DNA of 64,000 nt from Patescibacteria group bacterium (GTDB lineage: Bacteria; Patescibacteria; Paceibacteria; UBA6257; 2-01-FULL-56-20): NCBI GenBank assembly GCA_018971305.1, contig JAGXBC010000001.1:62001-126000 (forward strand), written 5' to 3'. Below the pieces are notes generated by a model. The model had not been told where the DNA came from and made no database searches. It saw only the letters and a list, made by a program, of their open reading frames with translations. Of the stretch, positions 16,964-25,876 are shown piece by piece (within the stretch, counting starts at the first letter, position 1; each line of letters starts with the position of its first letter). The position numbers and the translations under genes are program-made.

Positions 16964-17413
16964 TCAATAATTTTTTATTTTTGATCTTAAGTTGGACGCC
17001 AAAACTGATAATTCTTTTTCGGGTAATGGTTCACGCGAACGGGGACGATAAAGAAATTCTCGCGGATCATACTTTAATACCCCTTTGTCATTTTTCTTTC
17101 TCGGCAATATGTGCAAATGGAAATGGTCCACTTGCTGGCCAGCTACCGGTCCCTCATTCCAGGCATAATTAAACCCGCTCGCTTTGAATATTCTTTTTAG
17201 AGCTGTCTTTAATTTTTTCTGCAAATGAATGATGGCTGTTATCTCAGAAGCCGTAAGATCGTTCACGGTGCTGGCGTGCCTCTTTGGAGCGATCAACATG
17301 TGCCCTGGCACTACCGGAATATGCGTAAGGAAGGCCCAGGCCAGTTTATTTTCAATAATCTTTCTTCTTTTAATTTCAGGCGACGTACAAAATGGACAAT
17401 TTTTGTCAGTCAT
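16964..17413 (-). CDS. HIT-family nucleotide hydrolase (149 aa)
   Basis: Histidine-triad proteins hydrolyse nucleotide phosphoramidates or dinucleoside polyphosphates. The triad is QVDHFHLHILPRK (about 94-106), and an N-terminal CPFC suggests the zinc-binding Hint/Fhit-like subgroup. Full length. TATTAT lies 7 nt before the ATG, a leaderless arrangement. Substrate not predictable. Confidence 0.9.
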   Translation of the reverse strand: MTDKNCPFCTSPEIKRRKIIENKLAWAFLTHIPVVPGHMLIAPKRHASTVNDLTASEITAIIHLQKKLKTALKRIFKASGFNYAWNEGPVAGQQVDHFHLHILPRKKNDKGVLKYDPREFLYRPRSREPLPEKELSVLASNLRSKIKNY

Positions 17414-17524
17414 CGGACTTATAATATCAGATTATCTCTGAATTTCATGAATTATTTTTTTATTGCTGTAGTTTTATACCCCTATAATAGCATATCTAAT
17501 CTTCACAAATGATAATACTTATAG

Positions 17525-17556
17525 AAAAAAATCGGCTGGCGCAATCGCGAAGCCGA
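17525..17556 (-). terminator. Rho-independent terminator of the 43-aa gene
   Basis: Minus strand: TCGGCT...AGCCGA stem with an inner GC-rich loop, followed by TTTTTTT. Confidence 0.75.
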
Positions 17557-17574
17557 CACAATATTGTGAGCACC

Positions 17575-17706
17575 CTAATCGGTATCTGCTGTAGCATCAT
17601 ATTTATCTGAAATACCATGCATCAATTTCCAGCCATTAAAATAAGCTATCGCAATTACAACAATAACTTCTCGTAAGAAACTCAGCCCTCGCTTTATCCG
17701 CTTCAT
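17575..17706 (-). CDS. 43-residue single-span membrane peptide
   Basis: A short gene: ATG at 17706, stop TAG at 17575-17577. The product starts MKRIKRGLSF, has a hydrophobic core EVIVVIAIAYF (about 13-23) after a basic N-terminus and ends in a polar, acidic tail. Support for a real gene: AGGAG 9 nt before the ATG, a promoter-like pair upstream (17744-17771) and a terminator 20 nt downstream. Function unknown. A small inner-membrane peptide or a hydrophobic toxin-like peptide are both possible. Confidence 0.55.
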   Translation of the reverse strand: MKRIKRGLSFLREVIVVIAIAYFNGWKLMHGISDKYDATADTD

Positions 17707-17743
17707 ATCTATAAACTCCTAGAAAAATAAACGTCTATAACAA

Positions 17744-17771
17744 ATTGTATCTGTTCCAAGATAATATTCAA
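17744..17771 (-). promoter_or_regulatory. Promoter of the 43-aa gene
   Basis: TTGAAT (17766-17771) and TACAAT (17744-17749), spacer 16 bp on the minus strand, about 38 bp upstream of the ATG. Confidence 0.5.
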
Positions 17772-17817
17772 GACACTGCCTGTCGTCTGCTCTTAAAATA
17801 CCTAACCACCGAACGCA

Positions 17818-18915
17818 TCAAAAATCTTCCTTGCCTGCCTGGCCGTGATCGGCCGCCGCATATTCGCGGAACAACAAGCCTTTTCCCCTCGCTCGTTCCC
17901 GCGCTTCTTTTGTAAGGAATATCAACTGGCCATTATTATTCAAATCGCCCTCAAATTCATCCGCAATCTTGTTGTTATAATCCAAGTGGGCCTGATAAGC
18001 AGCCGGGTTATCTTTAAAGGCTTCCTGCGGCCAAATATTATTCCAGCGGTAAAACGCGCGCACAGTCTGCATCACATCTATCTTGCTCGGCGGCTGCTGG
18101 CCGAAGCTGTCAATCATCAAGTGTTCCGGCGCTTCACCGGAACCCTCTGCGGGCAAACCGGTATCCTCATCAAAATCCAGAGCCGGCTGAACATATTTAA
18201 CTTCTTCGTATTTTTTCGGATCTTCCGGATTTTCCATATACGAACGGCTCCAGCCGACTTTGTTCCAAAAATTTTCCGAAGTATACGTAAATTCCCCGGC
18301 GGCGAAAGCCAGCTCTTTGCCATCACTCTCGGCATCAATTGCGGAATCCATAATAGCCGAGGTATAAGCTTCACGGGCCAATCCTCCCTGCCTGCATTCC
18401 TTGTCGGTAACGGCATAAGCGACCATAAACATCTTCTTCCCCGTAGGCTTATTCTGCTCGTCGTATAAATCCAAAGAACCACCGGTTACGGTAGAGACGA
18501 CCTTGCCCTCGGCGTTCTTAACAACAAAAACTTTATAAACTACACCGTCTTTAGTGCCAAAAGGAGTTTTTCCTTCTACGGCAGCCCTTAAAATTTCTTC
18601 CGAGTCAACTTCTTCTTTACCGAACGTTCTTTCAAATAATCCCTGCACTTCGGTGAGTTCGGGGCTGTCCGAACGTTCAATTGCTTCAATCTTGAATTTA
18701 TCGCCGTTAATTTCAATTTCTCCCGAAGGAGAGTCCGGACTCTGGCGAGAAAATTTGCTTTCGCGCTGCAACTTCTTAACGGTCCGCCAAACAGGCCGGC
18801 TCTTCGCGGCCTCTACCATGCATTCTTCGCATTTATCTCCGCGCGCAACGCCATGAGGGCATAAGGCCCCCTCTGAAGATTTCCCCAAATTGATACCTAT
18901 ATGCTCAAAGCCCAT
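17818..18915 (-). CDS. GNAT-like acetyltransferase with N-terminal Cys motif (365 aa)
   Basis: The middle (about 75-230) reads like a GNAT fold: VVSTVTGGSLDLYD as the central strands, then YAVTDKECRQGGLAREAYTSAI, whose RQGGLA segment resembles the acetyl-CoA-binding Q/RxxGxG/A loop. The N-terminus has CPHG...CEEC (about 19-33), a possible zinc knuckle. The C-terminal 120 residues are acidic and rich in aromatic residues and are not recognised. It lies 29 nt upstream of the gatB-reading region's end on the same strand but is probably independent. Enzyme class moderately sure, substrate unknown. Confidence 0.6.
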   Translation of the reverse strand: MGFEHIGINLGKSSEGALCPHGVARGDKCEECMVEAAKSRPVWRTVKKLQRESKFSRQSPDSPSGEIEINGDKFKIEAIERSDSPELTEVQGLFERTFGKEEVDSEEILRAAVEGKTPFGTKDGVVYKVFVVKNAEGKVVSTVTGGSLDLYDEQNKPTGKKMFMVAYAVTDKECRQGGLAREAYTSAIMDSAIDAESDGKELAFAAGEFTYTSENFWNKVGWSRSYMENPEDPKKYEEVKYVQPALDFDEDTGLPAEGSGEAPEHLMIDSFGQQPPSKIDVMQTVRAFYRWNNIWPQEAFKDNPAAYQAHLDYNNKIADEFEGDLNNNGQLIFLTKEARERARGKGLLFREYAAADHGQAGKEDF

Positions 18916-18944
18916 GTTAGCCGTAGTTTAATCTATTATTAAAC

Positions 18945-20366
18945 TTACTTCAATTCTTTCTCAAAAATTTCTTTGAGTGTCGCGGGATTGCCACGCCCCT
19001 TGAGGCGGCCCATCGCCTGGCCAATCAGAAACTGCATGCTCGCCGCCTTGCCTTTTTTATAATCCTCAACGGCTTTTGGATTTTTTTCTAGAATTTCTTT
19101 AACGACTTTTTCCAATTCGCCGGAATCGGAAACGGTTTCCAGGCCTTCGCTTTTTATGATATCCTCTGGGTCCAACCCAGTATCAAACATTTTCTTAAGA
19201 ACATCTTTAGCCTGGCGGCTGCCGATCTTCCCTTTCTCTATAAGAGACACGAGATGCGCTAAATGTTCCGGGTCAATTTTAATGTCGGCAAAACCGGTAT
19301 CAGATTCGTTCATTAAACCACGTAAGTCGCTGGTTAAATAATGGTAAGTAGCAATCGCCCCAGATGATAACACAGTAGGTTTTGTTATCATCGCGCGAAG
19401 TTCGGAAATCGCCTCTTCAAAATAATTTGCCATATCTGGACTACCAACGAGTATCTCTATTTGTTTATCATCGAGCTTATATTCTTTCGCAAACCGAGCA
19501 CGCTTCTGCGCCGGCAATTCGGTGATGGAATCTTTCAACGCCTCCAAATCAAAAACGTTGGTTTCGAACGGAGGCAAGTCCGGCTCCGGGAAATAACGAT
19601 AATCGTGCGCTTCTTCTTTGCTCCGCTGGCTTACCGTTTTTCTTTTAGCCTCGTCCCAACCACGAGTCTCCTGCCTTATCTCCACACCTTTTTCCAAATC
19701 TTCAATTTGCCGCTTGATTTCATATTCAATCGCGTCTTTCGCAAAACGGAAAGAATTTATGTTCTTCAACTCCGTCTTCGTTCCCATATTAATGCTGACA
19801 TTCGCTTCTATGCGCATCTGGCCTTTTTCCATATCGGCATCGGCAACGCCCAAATAGCGCAAAATAAGCTGGAGTTCCCGGGCAAAAGCAGTAACTTCTT
19901 CTGCCGACTTCAAGTCCGGCTCGGTGACGAGTTCCATAAGCGGCACACTCGCACGATTGAAATCAACTAAGCTGGAATTATCTTTATTGTCGTGAATCAG
20001 CGTTCCAGTATCTTCTTCTAAGTGCACGCGGCGAACGCGCACACCATTCAATTCACCCCCAACAACCAGCGGTTGGTCGTATTGCGAAATTTGATAGCCT
20101 TTAGGCAAATCCGGATAAAAATAATTCTTGCGGTCAAATTTCGTAATGGGATTTATCTTCCCGCCGAGAGCGAAACCGACTTTAATAACGTGCTCTACTG
20201 CTTGCTTATTGATGGTCGGCAAAGCTCCGGGATGCCCCAGACACACCGGGCAGACATTTTCGTTCGGATGTTTTTCATTCGGGTCGTTCAAAGAATCGCA
20301 GAACATTTTCGTCCGTGTCTTCAACTCAGCATGTATCTCCAGACCAATTGTCGGCTTGTAGTCCAT
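18945..20366 (-). CDS. gatB: Asp/Glu-tRNA amidotransferase subunit B (473 aa)
   Basis: GatB binds mischarged Glu-tRNA(Gln)/Asp-tRNA(Asn) and phosphorylates the acyl group for amidation by GatA. Diagnostic N-terminus GLEIHAELKTRTKMFC, CPVCLGHPGALP (zinc Cys pair) and LVDFNRASVPLMELVTEPD are present, and the C-terminal YqeY-like tail is complete. The start is the ATG at 20366 with a TAATAT box 7 nt upstream. gatC and gatA lie together at 53.2-54.9 kb, so the three subunits are unlinked. Confidence 0.96.
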   Translation of the reverse strand: MDYKPTIGLEIHAELKTRTKMFCDSLNDPNEKHPNENVCPVCLGHPGALPTINKQAVEHVIKVGFALGGKINPITKFDRKNYFYPDLPKGYQISQYDQPLVVGGELNGVRVRRVHLEEDTGTLIHDNKDNSSLVDFNRASVPLMELVTEPDLKSAEEVTAFARELQLILRYLGVADADMEKGQMRIEANVSINMGTKTELKNINSFRFAKDAIEYEIKRQIEDLEKGVEIRQETRGWDEAKRKTVSQRSKEEAHDYRYFPEPDLPPFETNVFDLEALKDSITELPAQKRARFAKEYKLDDKQIEILVGSPDMANYFEEAISELRAMITKPTVLSSGAIATYHYLTSDLRGLMNESDTGFADIKIDPEHLAHLVSLIEKGKIGSRQAKDVLKKMFDTGLDPEDIIKSEGLETVSDSGELEKVVKEILEKNPKAVEDYKKGKAASMQFLIGQAMGRLKGRGNPATLKEIFEKELK

Positions 20367-20414
20367 TTACTTAATATTAAAACGCTGCGGCAGTTTTTGG
20401 AATAGCGCCCGAGA

Positions 20415-20441
20415 TTGACCAGTTTGTATTTGTGTTATAAG
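20415..20441 (+). promoter_or_regulatory. Possible promoter of the 20481 gene
   Basis: TTGACC (20415-20420) and TATAAG (20436-20441); the 15-bp spacer is short, so this is tentative. Confidence 0.4.
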
Positions 20442-20480
20442 TTGTGATTAGCAACGATAAAAAAACCGAGGAGGTAACGC

Positions 20481-21251
20481 ATGGTAATCCGTAGGTGGGA
20501 ACACGAAGTATTCGATATTTTGCCACAGGAGAGAAGGGCAAATATAGACATAGTTTCCAGCGCCTATAGTTCCGTGCTTGGAGATAAGGCATACCTGTCA
20601 ATGCCCATCACAAGCGGGAAAAGATATTACGAAATTCTTGATCATTATGGCGTCAAAACAGTAGAAGAGTTGGAGAAAAAAATCCCCGGGGCTCTGCGTG
20701 AAGAGATTATCATACCCAACATAGATGATGGTAAAAAATTCGCCGAGCGATTGGCGCCAGAACTTGATTCGTCTCTTATAGTTCCAGCCATATTCGAAGC
20801 CCGCAGACAACGCTGGACCCAAGAAGAATACATGGTTCTCTGGCTTCGCCTGCTTACCAAATCAGTCAAAGAAATATATCTTCTTGACGGCTGGGAATAC
20901 TCCAACGGCGGTGCGATTGAATTCGCTCGCGGACTGATGATTCGCTATCGTTTTATCGAAGAACGCAATGACCGCCTCCTGATCTACGATCATAAGAAAC
21001 GGCCGGTCAGCATAGAAGAAGGAGCAAGAAAATTGACCGAGGCGATAAAAGACCTAACGCGGAGAGGACATCAAACAAGTACTCTGCGCAAAGAACTTGG
21101 CAGGGTTGCCGGCATCGCGGCATATTGCAACGATTATCTAACCAGCCGAGATAAATGGGCCTACCATGCCAACGGAATCGGATTGAATTCAGGCGCAACT
21201 ATCACTGCAGCCAAATCTGTCGGCGCAATGATAGCACTAACACGGGATTAG
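20481..21251 (+). CDS. Nucleoside deoxyribosyltransferase-like protein (256 aa)
   Basis: The start KAYLSMPITSGKRYYE and the later IYLLDGWEYSNGGAIEFARGL match the pattern of the nucleoside 2-deoxyribosyltransferase/DUF4406 fold, in which a conserved (L)P/LxGWxxSxGAxxE loop supplies the catalytic Glu. An insertion of about 65 residues separates the two halves, and a helical C-terminal extension of about 85 residues is unassigned. A strong GGAGG lies before the ATG, with an intrinsic terminator after the stop. Base-exchange activity is inferred from the fold only. Confidence 0.6.
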   Translation: MVIRRWEHEVFDILPQERRANIDIVSSAYSSVLGDKAYLSMPITSGKRYYEILDHYGVKTVEELEKKIPGALREEIIIPNIDDGKKFAERLAPELDSSLIVPAIFEARRQRWTQEEYMVLWLRLLTKSVKEIYLLDGWEYSNGGAIEFARGLMIRYRFIEERNDRLLIYDHKKRPVSIEEGARKLTEAIKDLTRRGHQTSTLRKELGRVAGIAAYCNDYLTSRDKWAYHANGIGLNSGATITAAKSVGAMIALTRD

Positions 21252-21257
21252 GAACCA

Positions 21258-21285
21258 CCCGGCGATTTTATCCGCCGGGATTTTT
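21258..21285 (+). terminator. Rho-independent terminator
   Basis: CCCGGCG, loop ATTTTATC, CGCCGGG, then ATTTTTATTT. Confidence 0.9.
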
Positions 21286-21309
21286 ATTTCTATATTTTGC
21301 TTCCGAGGT

Positions 21310-21768
21310 TTACGCCAATCGCTTCAGTAATTCCTCCGGAGTTGAAACTGCTTCGTGAATAAGCTTCTGGCTGGACGGCTCTTCGTAGAGGTCGTTGGGA
21401 TAACTCCCCATCAGCGTTTTCGGATTCAACGCATAGCACATTTTCCCGGCCATGGCTGCGGCGAACAATTCTCCGGTGGTATTAACTCCCAGATAACCGT
21501 CTTTGTTAAAAATAAAACAAACGTCGGCAACCCGGACCTTGCGGAAAAGATGATCGTAAACTTTTCCGGCGACTGTTTCCCGGTAATTCGGTTCGTTCAA
21601 CCTATCTTTTTCGTGCAGCTTCTCAAAATTCGGCGAACGGTCTTCAAAATTCGGTTCCAAAATAACAGGGTGCAATCCTTTTTCGGCTGCGACAATTTTT
21701 AATTGTGTTATAAATTCTCCTAACTCTTTTTTAAAACGGACGCTTGAACAAAAGACAACTGATTTCAT
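21310..21768 (-). CDS. Nucleoside 2-deoxyribosyltransferase/TIR-fold-like protein (152 aa)
   Basis: A small alpha/beta protein: first strand MKSVVFCSSVRF, then VRVADVCFIFNKDGYLGVNTTGELFAAAMAGK, in which the G-x-x-T-x-x-E-x-x-x-A segment corresponds to the catalytic Glu helix of this fold. The C-terminus is complete. A TATAAT lies 11 nt before the ATG. Two genes of this broad superfamily lie side by side but in opposite orientation (20481 and here). Substrate unknown. Confidence 0.65.
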   Translation of the reverse strand: MKSVVFCSSVRFKKELGEFITQLKIVAAEKGLHPVILEPNFEDRSPNFEKLHEKDRLNEPNYRETVAGKVYDHLFRKVRVADVCFIFNKDGYLGVNTTGELFAAAMAGKMCYALNPKTLMGSYPNDLYEEPSSQKLIHEAVSTPEELLKRLA

Positions 21769-21861
21769 GTTTTTGATTAATTATAAGCCGCCACAGAACA
21801 AACTGTCCTGTGCACAACTCCATAAAAATCTTTGTTGGGGGTCAAATAATAGGAACTGCCC

Positions 21862-22290
21862 TCAGATAACGATTTTGAGAGCAGGAAAAATATATTGAAA
21901 CCAGGCAGGATCACATTCTCCGCTTAAAACGAATAGCTTCATCTCGCTCGGGGACATAAACTTAAGGAATTTATGCTTATCCGGCTCCTTGAGTTCCGTC
22001 TGACCGGCAACAACCACCTCATAAACCCACCACTCATGAGCCGTATGCCCCTTTTTAGGACAGGGGTTGGGAAAAGTGTCATTCAAAACTAGCTTGGCGC
22101 TCGTTACCGTAAGCCCGGTTTCTTCTATAAGCTCCCTTTTAAGGGCCTCTTCCGGCCCCTCACCGGGGTCAACATGCCCGGCCGGCAACGCTAAACCCAA
22201 CGGATGCCTAAGGCGATACTGGGTCAAATATTCTCCTTGTTCATTCCTTATAATCGCACCTATGCTTTTACCGATATTTTCTTCCGACAT
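21862..22290 (-). CDS. Nudix hydrolase (142 aa)
   Basis: Hydrolyses nucleoside diphosphate derivatives. The Nudix box is intact: GHVDPGEGPEEALKREL followed by IEETGL (about 39-61; G-x5-E-x7-REUxEExGU). The N-terminal strand GAIIRNEQGEYLTQYRLRHP and the single-domain length suit a small housekeeping enzyme of the MutT/ADP-ribose type. Substrate cannot be assigned. Confidence 0.9.
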   Translation of the reverse strand: MSEENIGKSIGAIIRNEQGEYLTQYRLRHPLGLALPAGHVDPGEGPEEALKRELIEETGLTVTSAKLVLNDTFPNPCPKKGHTAHEWWVYEVVVAGQTELKEPDKHKFLKFMSPSEMKLFVLSGECDPAWFQYIFPALKIVI

Positions 22291-22338
22291 AATATTACTT
22301 GATTATTGACGACTTGGAGCATAAAGTAAAGCTAATAA

Positions 22339-23622
22339 ATGCCCAAACGCTCCATACATACCCCCAAAGTCGTCGCCGACCCTCTTTACGGCATAATCGA
22401 CATCCGCCCCGTCCTGCCAATGATAGAAACGGAAGAATTCCAGCTACTCGGAGACAAGCGCCAGCTCGGAATGTCTTACCTTACCTTTCCTTCGGCTACA
22501 CATACCAGGCGCGCGCATTCTTTGGGAGCATATCACGCAACAAGAGAATTGGCGGACCGCTGGCTGGAATTCTGATTAATAAACGATAAAGAGGCCGACG
22601 CTCTGTCCGGCTACGCTCTTTACCACGATATCGGCCACCCGGCATTCTCCCATGTGACGGAAGATCTCTGTAAAATGGACAACGACGGCCTGGGATTGCA
22701 AATAATCAAAGGTCTTAGAAAACCGATAGAAGCCTGCGGCATAGATTATGATCTTCTGAAAAAAATGGCGAGTCACGATAATCCGCTATATCTCGCAGTA
22801 CATGATAAAAATCTAGGGATGGAAAAGTTGGACTACTTGGAACGCGACGGACTCTATACCATACTCGCCCGCCCGGCCGGTATTGAATATCTACGGAGGC
22901 ACGTTTACTTCATTAACGGCGAGCTCGCGATTGACGAGAAGGTCATTGATAACGCTGTAGAAGCCCAGAATTTTTATATGAAAATGTATAAAAATGTTTA
23001 TCTGCGAAAAAGTTCAGCCATCGCCCAAAGAATGGTGCAAAAAATGGTTTACCACCTTATAGCCGCGGGGGAAATAACCGTGGATGACCTGCCGAAACTA
23101 ACGGATTCGGAGCTCGTGGGCTTTATATACTTTTCCCGAGATGAGACCGTAAAGACTCTCTATAGATTTCTGCGACGCCGTGACCTGTTCCGCGAAGCGA
23201 TAATCTTCCGACCGGAAGCGTTCGCCAAATCGGAAGAAAAAAATGGCAAGTCCGTGAAAGTATTCGGGGTTACTAGCGGGGAAATAAAGGGGCTGACCTC
23301 TTCCCCCTCGCTCAAACAAAAAAATCTCTCCGGCCTAGAAGAATTGGAGGGTAAAATTGCCGCTTTATCCGGTATTCCCAAAAATTCAGTTCTGATAGTA
23401 CCAGTTTTCAACCCCGATCGTTTCACGGCCAAGGATATAAAAATATATAAAAGTAATGGTAACCCGGAATCTCTCCAGAAACTCCTCCCGGCGCATTTCA
23501 AGAATATGGAAGAAATTGCCCACTCCTACTGGACCTTGCGCATCTGCACTCAAGAACAATACAGAAATACTTTAAGTTCACCGAAGGTGGCCAAAGAAAT
23601 TTTTGACCTGCTCATAAAATAG
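22339..23622 (+). pseudogene. HD-domain phosphohydrolase interrupted by an in-frame UGA
   Basis: The two open segments (22339-22575 and from 22576 on) are in the same frame and together form one HD-domain protein of 427 codons. The first part carries RQLGMSYLTFPSATHTRRAHSLG (first His). The second, directly after the TGA at 22573-22575, carries ALYHDIGHPAFSH (His-Asp pair). This is the dGTPase/SAMHD1-like HD class, metal-dependent. The context WLEF-TGA-LINDKEAD suggests an original Gly codon GGA. Re-initiation at the ATG 22654 would leave out the HD pair, so without readthrough the enzyme is dead. Sequencing error is possible. Confidence 0.75.
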
Positions 23623-23658
23623 CTGCCTCCGTCATGGCGGTCGTCATCGTTATCTTCT

Positions 23659-24288
23659 CTAAAACAACCCGCTTACTGTCTGCCAGATTTTTTCATGCAA
23701 AGTCTGCTGCGACTTAGTCGCATCCAATATTATCCAATGCTTTCTATCCGCGCGAGCCTGAGACAAAAATCCTTTCCGCACCAGATTATGGAATGCTATT
23801 TTCTCTTTCTCGAACGATGTCGCCTTCTTGATCCTGCGCATAAGTTGCGCCGGGTTGCCATCTAACAGGAAAATAATATCTGGGTAATATTTTTGCCTTA
23901 CCGTTTCGTCCACAATTTTCATAATTTTCTCGTGTGTCTTAATGAGACCACGGCCGTATCCCTGATAGGCGAAAGTAGAACCAAAATTCCTGTCTTGGAT
24001 AATATCGAAGCCGCCCTGCAAAAAAGGGATAATGTTCTGCTTATAGTCCAGAGATCTGTCGGACTCAAACAACAGAAACTCGGATAAAGGATCGAGCTCT
24101 CCCTGTGAACCCAGTAAAATATTACGGATCTTAAAACCTGCCGATGTGGATCCGGGTTCGTCGTTATATTTCACCTGCCGGCCTAATCTTTTTAATCTTT
24201 GGAATAAAAGAGTTGTCTGAGTAGTTTTCCCAGAACCCTCTCCACCCTCGAAAACTATGAATAATGGTTTTTGTTTTTGCCAAGGCAT
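23659..24288 (-). CDS. tmk: Thymidylate kinase (209 aa)
   Basis: Phosphorylates dTMP to dTDP. The P-loop FEGGEGSGKTTQ (13-24) and the dTMP-binding NDEPGSTSAGFKIRNILL are present. The usual DRY motif is replaced by DRNFGSTFAYQGYGRG, and the LID region is RRIKKATSFEKEKIAFHNLVRKGF. Length is normal. The DRY to DRN change is odd but does not remove the Arg. TATATT lies about 9 nt before the ATG. It follows rplK and its terminator on the same strand. Confidence 0.9.
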   Translation of the reverse strand: MPWQKQKPLFIVFEGGEGSGKTTQTTLLFQRLKRLGRQVKYNDEPGSTSAGFKIRNILLGSQGELDPLSEFLLFESDRSLDYKQNIIPFLQGGFDIIQDRNFGSTFAYQGYGRGLIKTHEKIMKIVDETVRQKYYPDIIFLLDGNPAQLMRRIKKATSFEKEKIAFHNLVRKGFLSQARADRKHWIILDATKSQQTLHEKIWQTVSGLF

Positions 24289-24318
24289 GACTTTATTAAT
24301 ATATTACAGAAAAATAAC

Positions 24319-24343
24319 AAAAATGCCGAGTGGACAACTCGGC
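24319..24343 (-). terminator. Rho-independent terminator after rplK
   Basis: Minus strand: GCCGAGT, loop TGTCC, ACTCGGC, then ATTTTTG. Confidence 0.85.
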
Positions 24344-24369
24344 AGATGATTACAATCAGGACTCTTTCA

Positions 24370-24795
24370 TTAATTCACGACCTCAATCCCCATGTTCCTC
24401 GCAGTTCCTTCTATTGTCCTCATCGCGGCTTCAATATCGTTGGCATTCAAATCAACCATCTTTTTTTCGGCAATTTTCCTGATGTCGGCTTTGGTTACCT
24501 TGCCAACCTTGATTTTAAGGGGGTCGCTGGAGCCCTTTTCAATGCCGGCCGCTTTTTTGAGCAATGCCGAAGCGGGTGGGGTTTTAAGCTTAAAAGTGAA
24601 AGTCCTGTCTTCGTAGATGGTGATTTCGGCGGGAACGACGTCGCCCGTCATATCCTTCGTCATATCGTTGAATTTCTTGCAGAAATCCTGGATATTCACG
24701 CCCTGAGGCCCTAAAGCCGTACCTATCGGAGGCGCGGGGTTAGCTTTACCGGCTTCTATCTGTATTTTTAAAATTGTTTTAACTTTTTTAGCCAT
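24370..24795 (-). CDS. rplK: 50S ribosomal protein L11 (141 aa)
   Basis: L11 binds the GTPase-associated region of 23S rRNA. Canonical features: KTILKIQIEAGKANPAPPIG at the N-terminus, GPQGVNIQDFCKKFN, and the RNA-binding C-terminal domain ending RTIEGTARNMGIEVV. Full length. It stands without rplA, nusG or secE, its usual neighbours, and is closed by its own terminator. It is the last gene of the rpoBC-rpsF-ssb-rplK series. Confidence 0.97.
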   Translation of the reverse strand: MAKKVKTILKIQIEAGKANPAPPIGTALGPQGVNIQDFCKKFNDMTKDMTGDVVPAEITIYEDRTFTFKLKTPPASALLKKAAGIEKGSSDPLKIKVGKVTKADIRKIAEKKMVDLNANDIEAAMRTIEGTARNMGIEVVN

Positions 24796-24869
24796 TATAA
24801 TTGATAACCATTAGGGTACAGCAAATACTGCCAAGCGTCAATAATATTCCGATGCCGACTATTCAATAC

Positions 24870-25319
24870 TTAGAAAGGCAAGTCTTCCGGTTTTACTTCG
24901 CCCTCTTCTTCTAGATTAATAGTTGGAATTTCTTCTGCCGCCGCATCGGAATCAATCTTTGCCGCTACGTTTACCGGTCTCGCTCCTCCTTGCGGCCTCG
25001 GACCAAATTGAACTCTTTCCGCCACAATATCCGTTGTCTTTCTTGACTGACCCTGTTTATCCTGCCAAGATCGCGTTTGCAAACGGCCCTCAATCATAAC
25101 TGTTGAACCCTTAGTGAGGAACTGGCTCGTAATCTCCGCTTGCCTGCCCCAAACCACTATATTATGGAACTCGGTGCTTTCCTGCTTGGCGCCGGATTTA
25201 TCCGTCCAAACACGATTGGTAGCCAAGCTGAAACTCGCCACCGACTGCCCGCCGGCAGTCGTTCTTAACTGCGGATCTGCTGTTAACCTGCCAATGAGAA
25301 AAACTTTATTAAGATTCAT
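24870..25319 (-). CDS. ssb: Single-stranded DNA-binding protein (149 aa)
   Basis: An OB-fold SSB: NKVFLIGRLTADPQLR, FHNIVVWGRQAE and the GSTVMIEGRLQTRSW strand are typical. A Gly/Pro/acidic tail ends in EDLPF, the conserved C-terminal tip that recruits replication and repair partners. It lies 107 nt after rpsF on the same strand; a TAATAT box 5 nt before the ATG suggests its own leaderless start. Confidence 0.96.
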   Translation of the reverse strand: MNLNKVFLIGRLTADPQLRTTAGGQSVASFSLATNRVWTDKSGAKQESTEFHNIVVWGRQAEITSQFLTKGSTVMIEGRLQTRSWQDKQGQSRKTTDIVAERVQFGPRPQGGARPVNVAAKIDSDAAAEEIPTINLEEEGEVKPEDLPF

Positions 25320-25426
25320 ATTGAATATTAGCGAGCAATACCGACATACAGCGAATAATACGAATTATTAATTTTTATTATAATCTATCCGCATTGTTTT
25401 GCAAAGATTTACAGCATCGATTACCA

Positions 25427-25858
25427 CTATTTCAATATTTCCTCTATCTTCTGCTCTAGAATCTCATTACTCAGAGTTTTCGGCTCGGAAGGCGCAGCCG
25501 GACGTACTGTTTTTCTTATAATCGGCTTTCTCGGCGATCTAGATTGCTCGGACATTATCTGGCGCTTAGGCAAGCTGATTATTAAAAATCTTAAGACTTC
25601 GGCGTTCGTACTCAAATCGTGTTCCAATAATTTTATATCGGATGGATAAGCGCTAACGTGGACAAAACCAAAATTTGCGCTATCCAGATGTTTTATTTTG
25701 TAAGCCAAGCTGATTTTTTTTATCGGAGAGATCGGGCCGGCTTCAACACTGTGTTGGCCCATAAGCCGGAGAATATCGGCTGCCGCCTCTTCCTTCTGTA
25801 CTAAAAAAGAAAGCTCGTAACTTTTTTTGTCCGCCTCCTGTTTCTGGTTTGTATCCAT
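25427..25858 (-). CDS. rpsF: 30S ribosomal protein S6 (143 aa)
   Basis: bS6 of the 30S platform. The core YELSFLVQKEE...IKKISLAYKIKHLDSANFGFVHV is recognisable, and the C-terminal 45 residues form a basic, Pro-rich extension not in the compact family core. The gene starts 18 nt after the rpoBC stop. Adjacency of rpsF and ssb is the widespread bacterial order; rpsR, often next, is absent. Confidence 0.92.
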   Translation of the reverse strand: MDTNQKQEADKKSYELSFLVQKEEAAADILRLMGQHSVEAGPISPIKKISLAYKIKHLDSANFGFVHVSAYPSDIKLLEHDLSTNAEVLRFLIISLPKRQIMSEQSRSPRKPIIRKTVRPAAPSEPKTLSNEILEQKIEEILK

Positions 25859-25876
25859 AAATTTGATTCTACGATT

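Noticed and set aside
22573..22575. UGA read as glycine (Gracilibacteria/SR1 code)
   Set aside because: Canonical genes here (murI, ligA) end at UGA at the expected length, so UGA is a stop.
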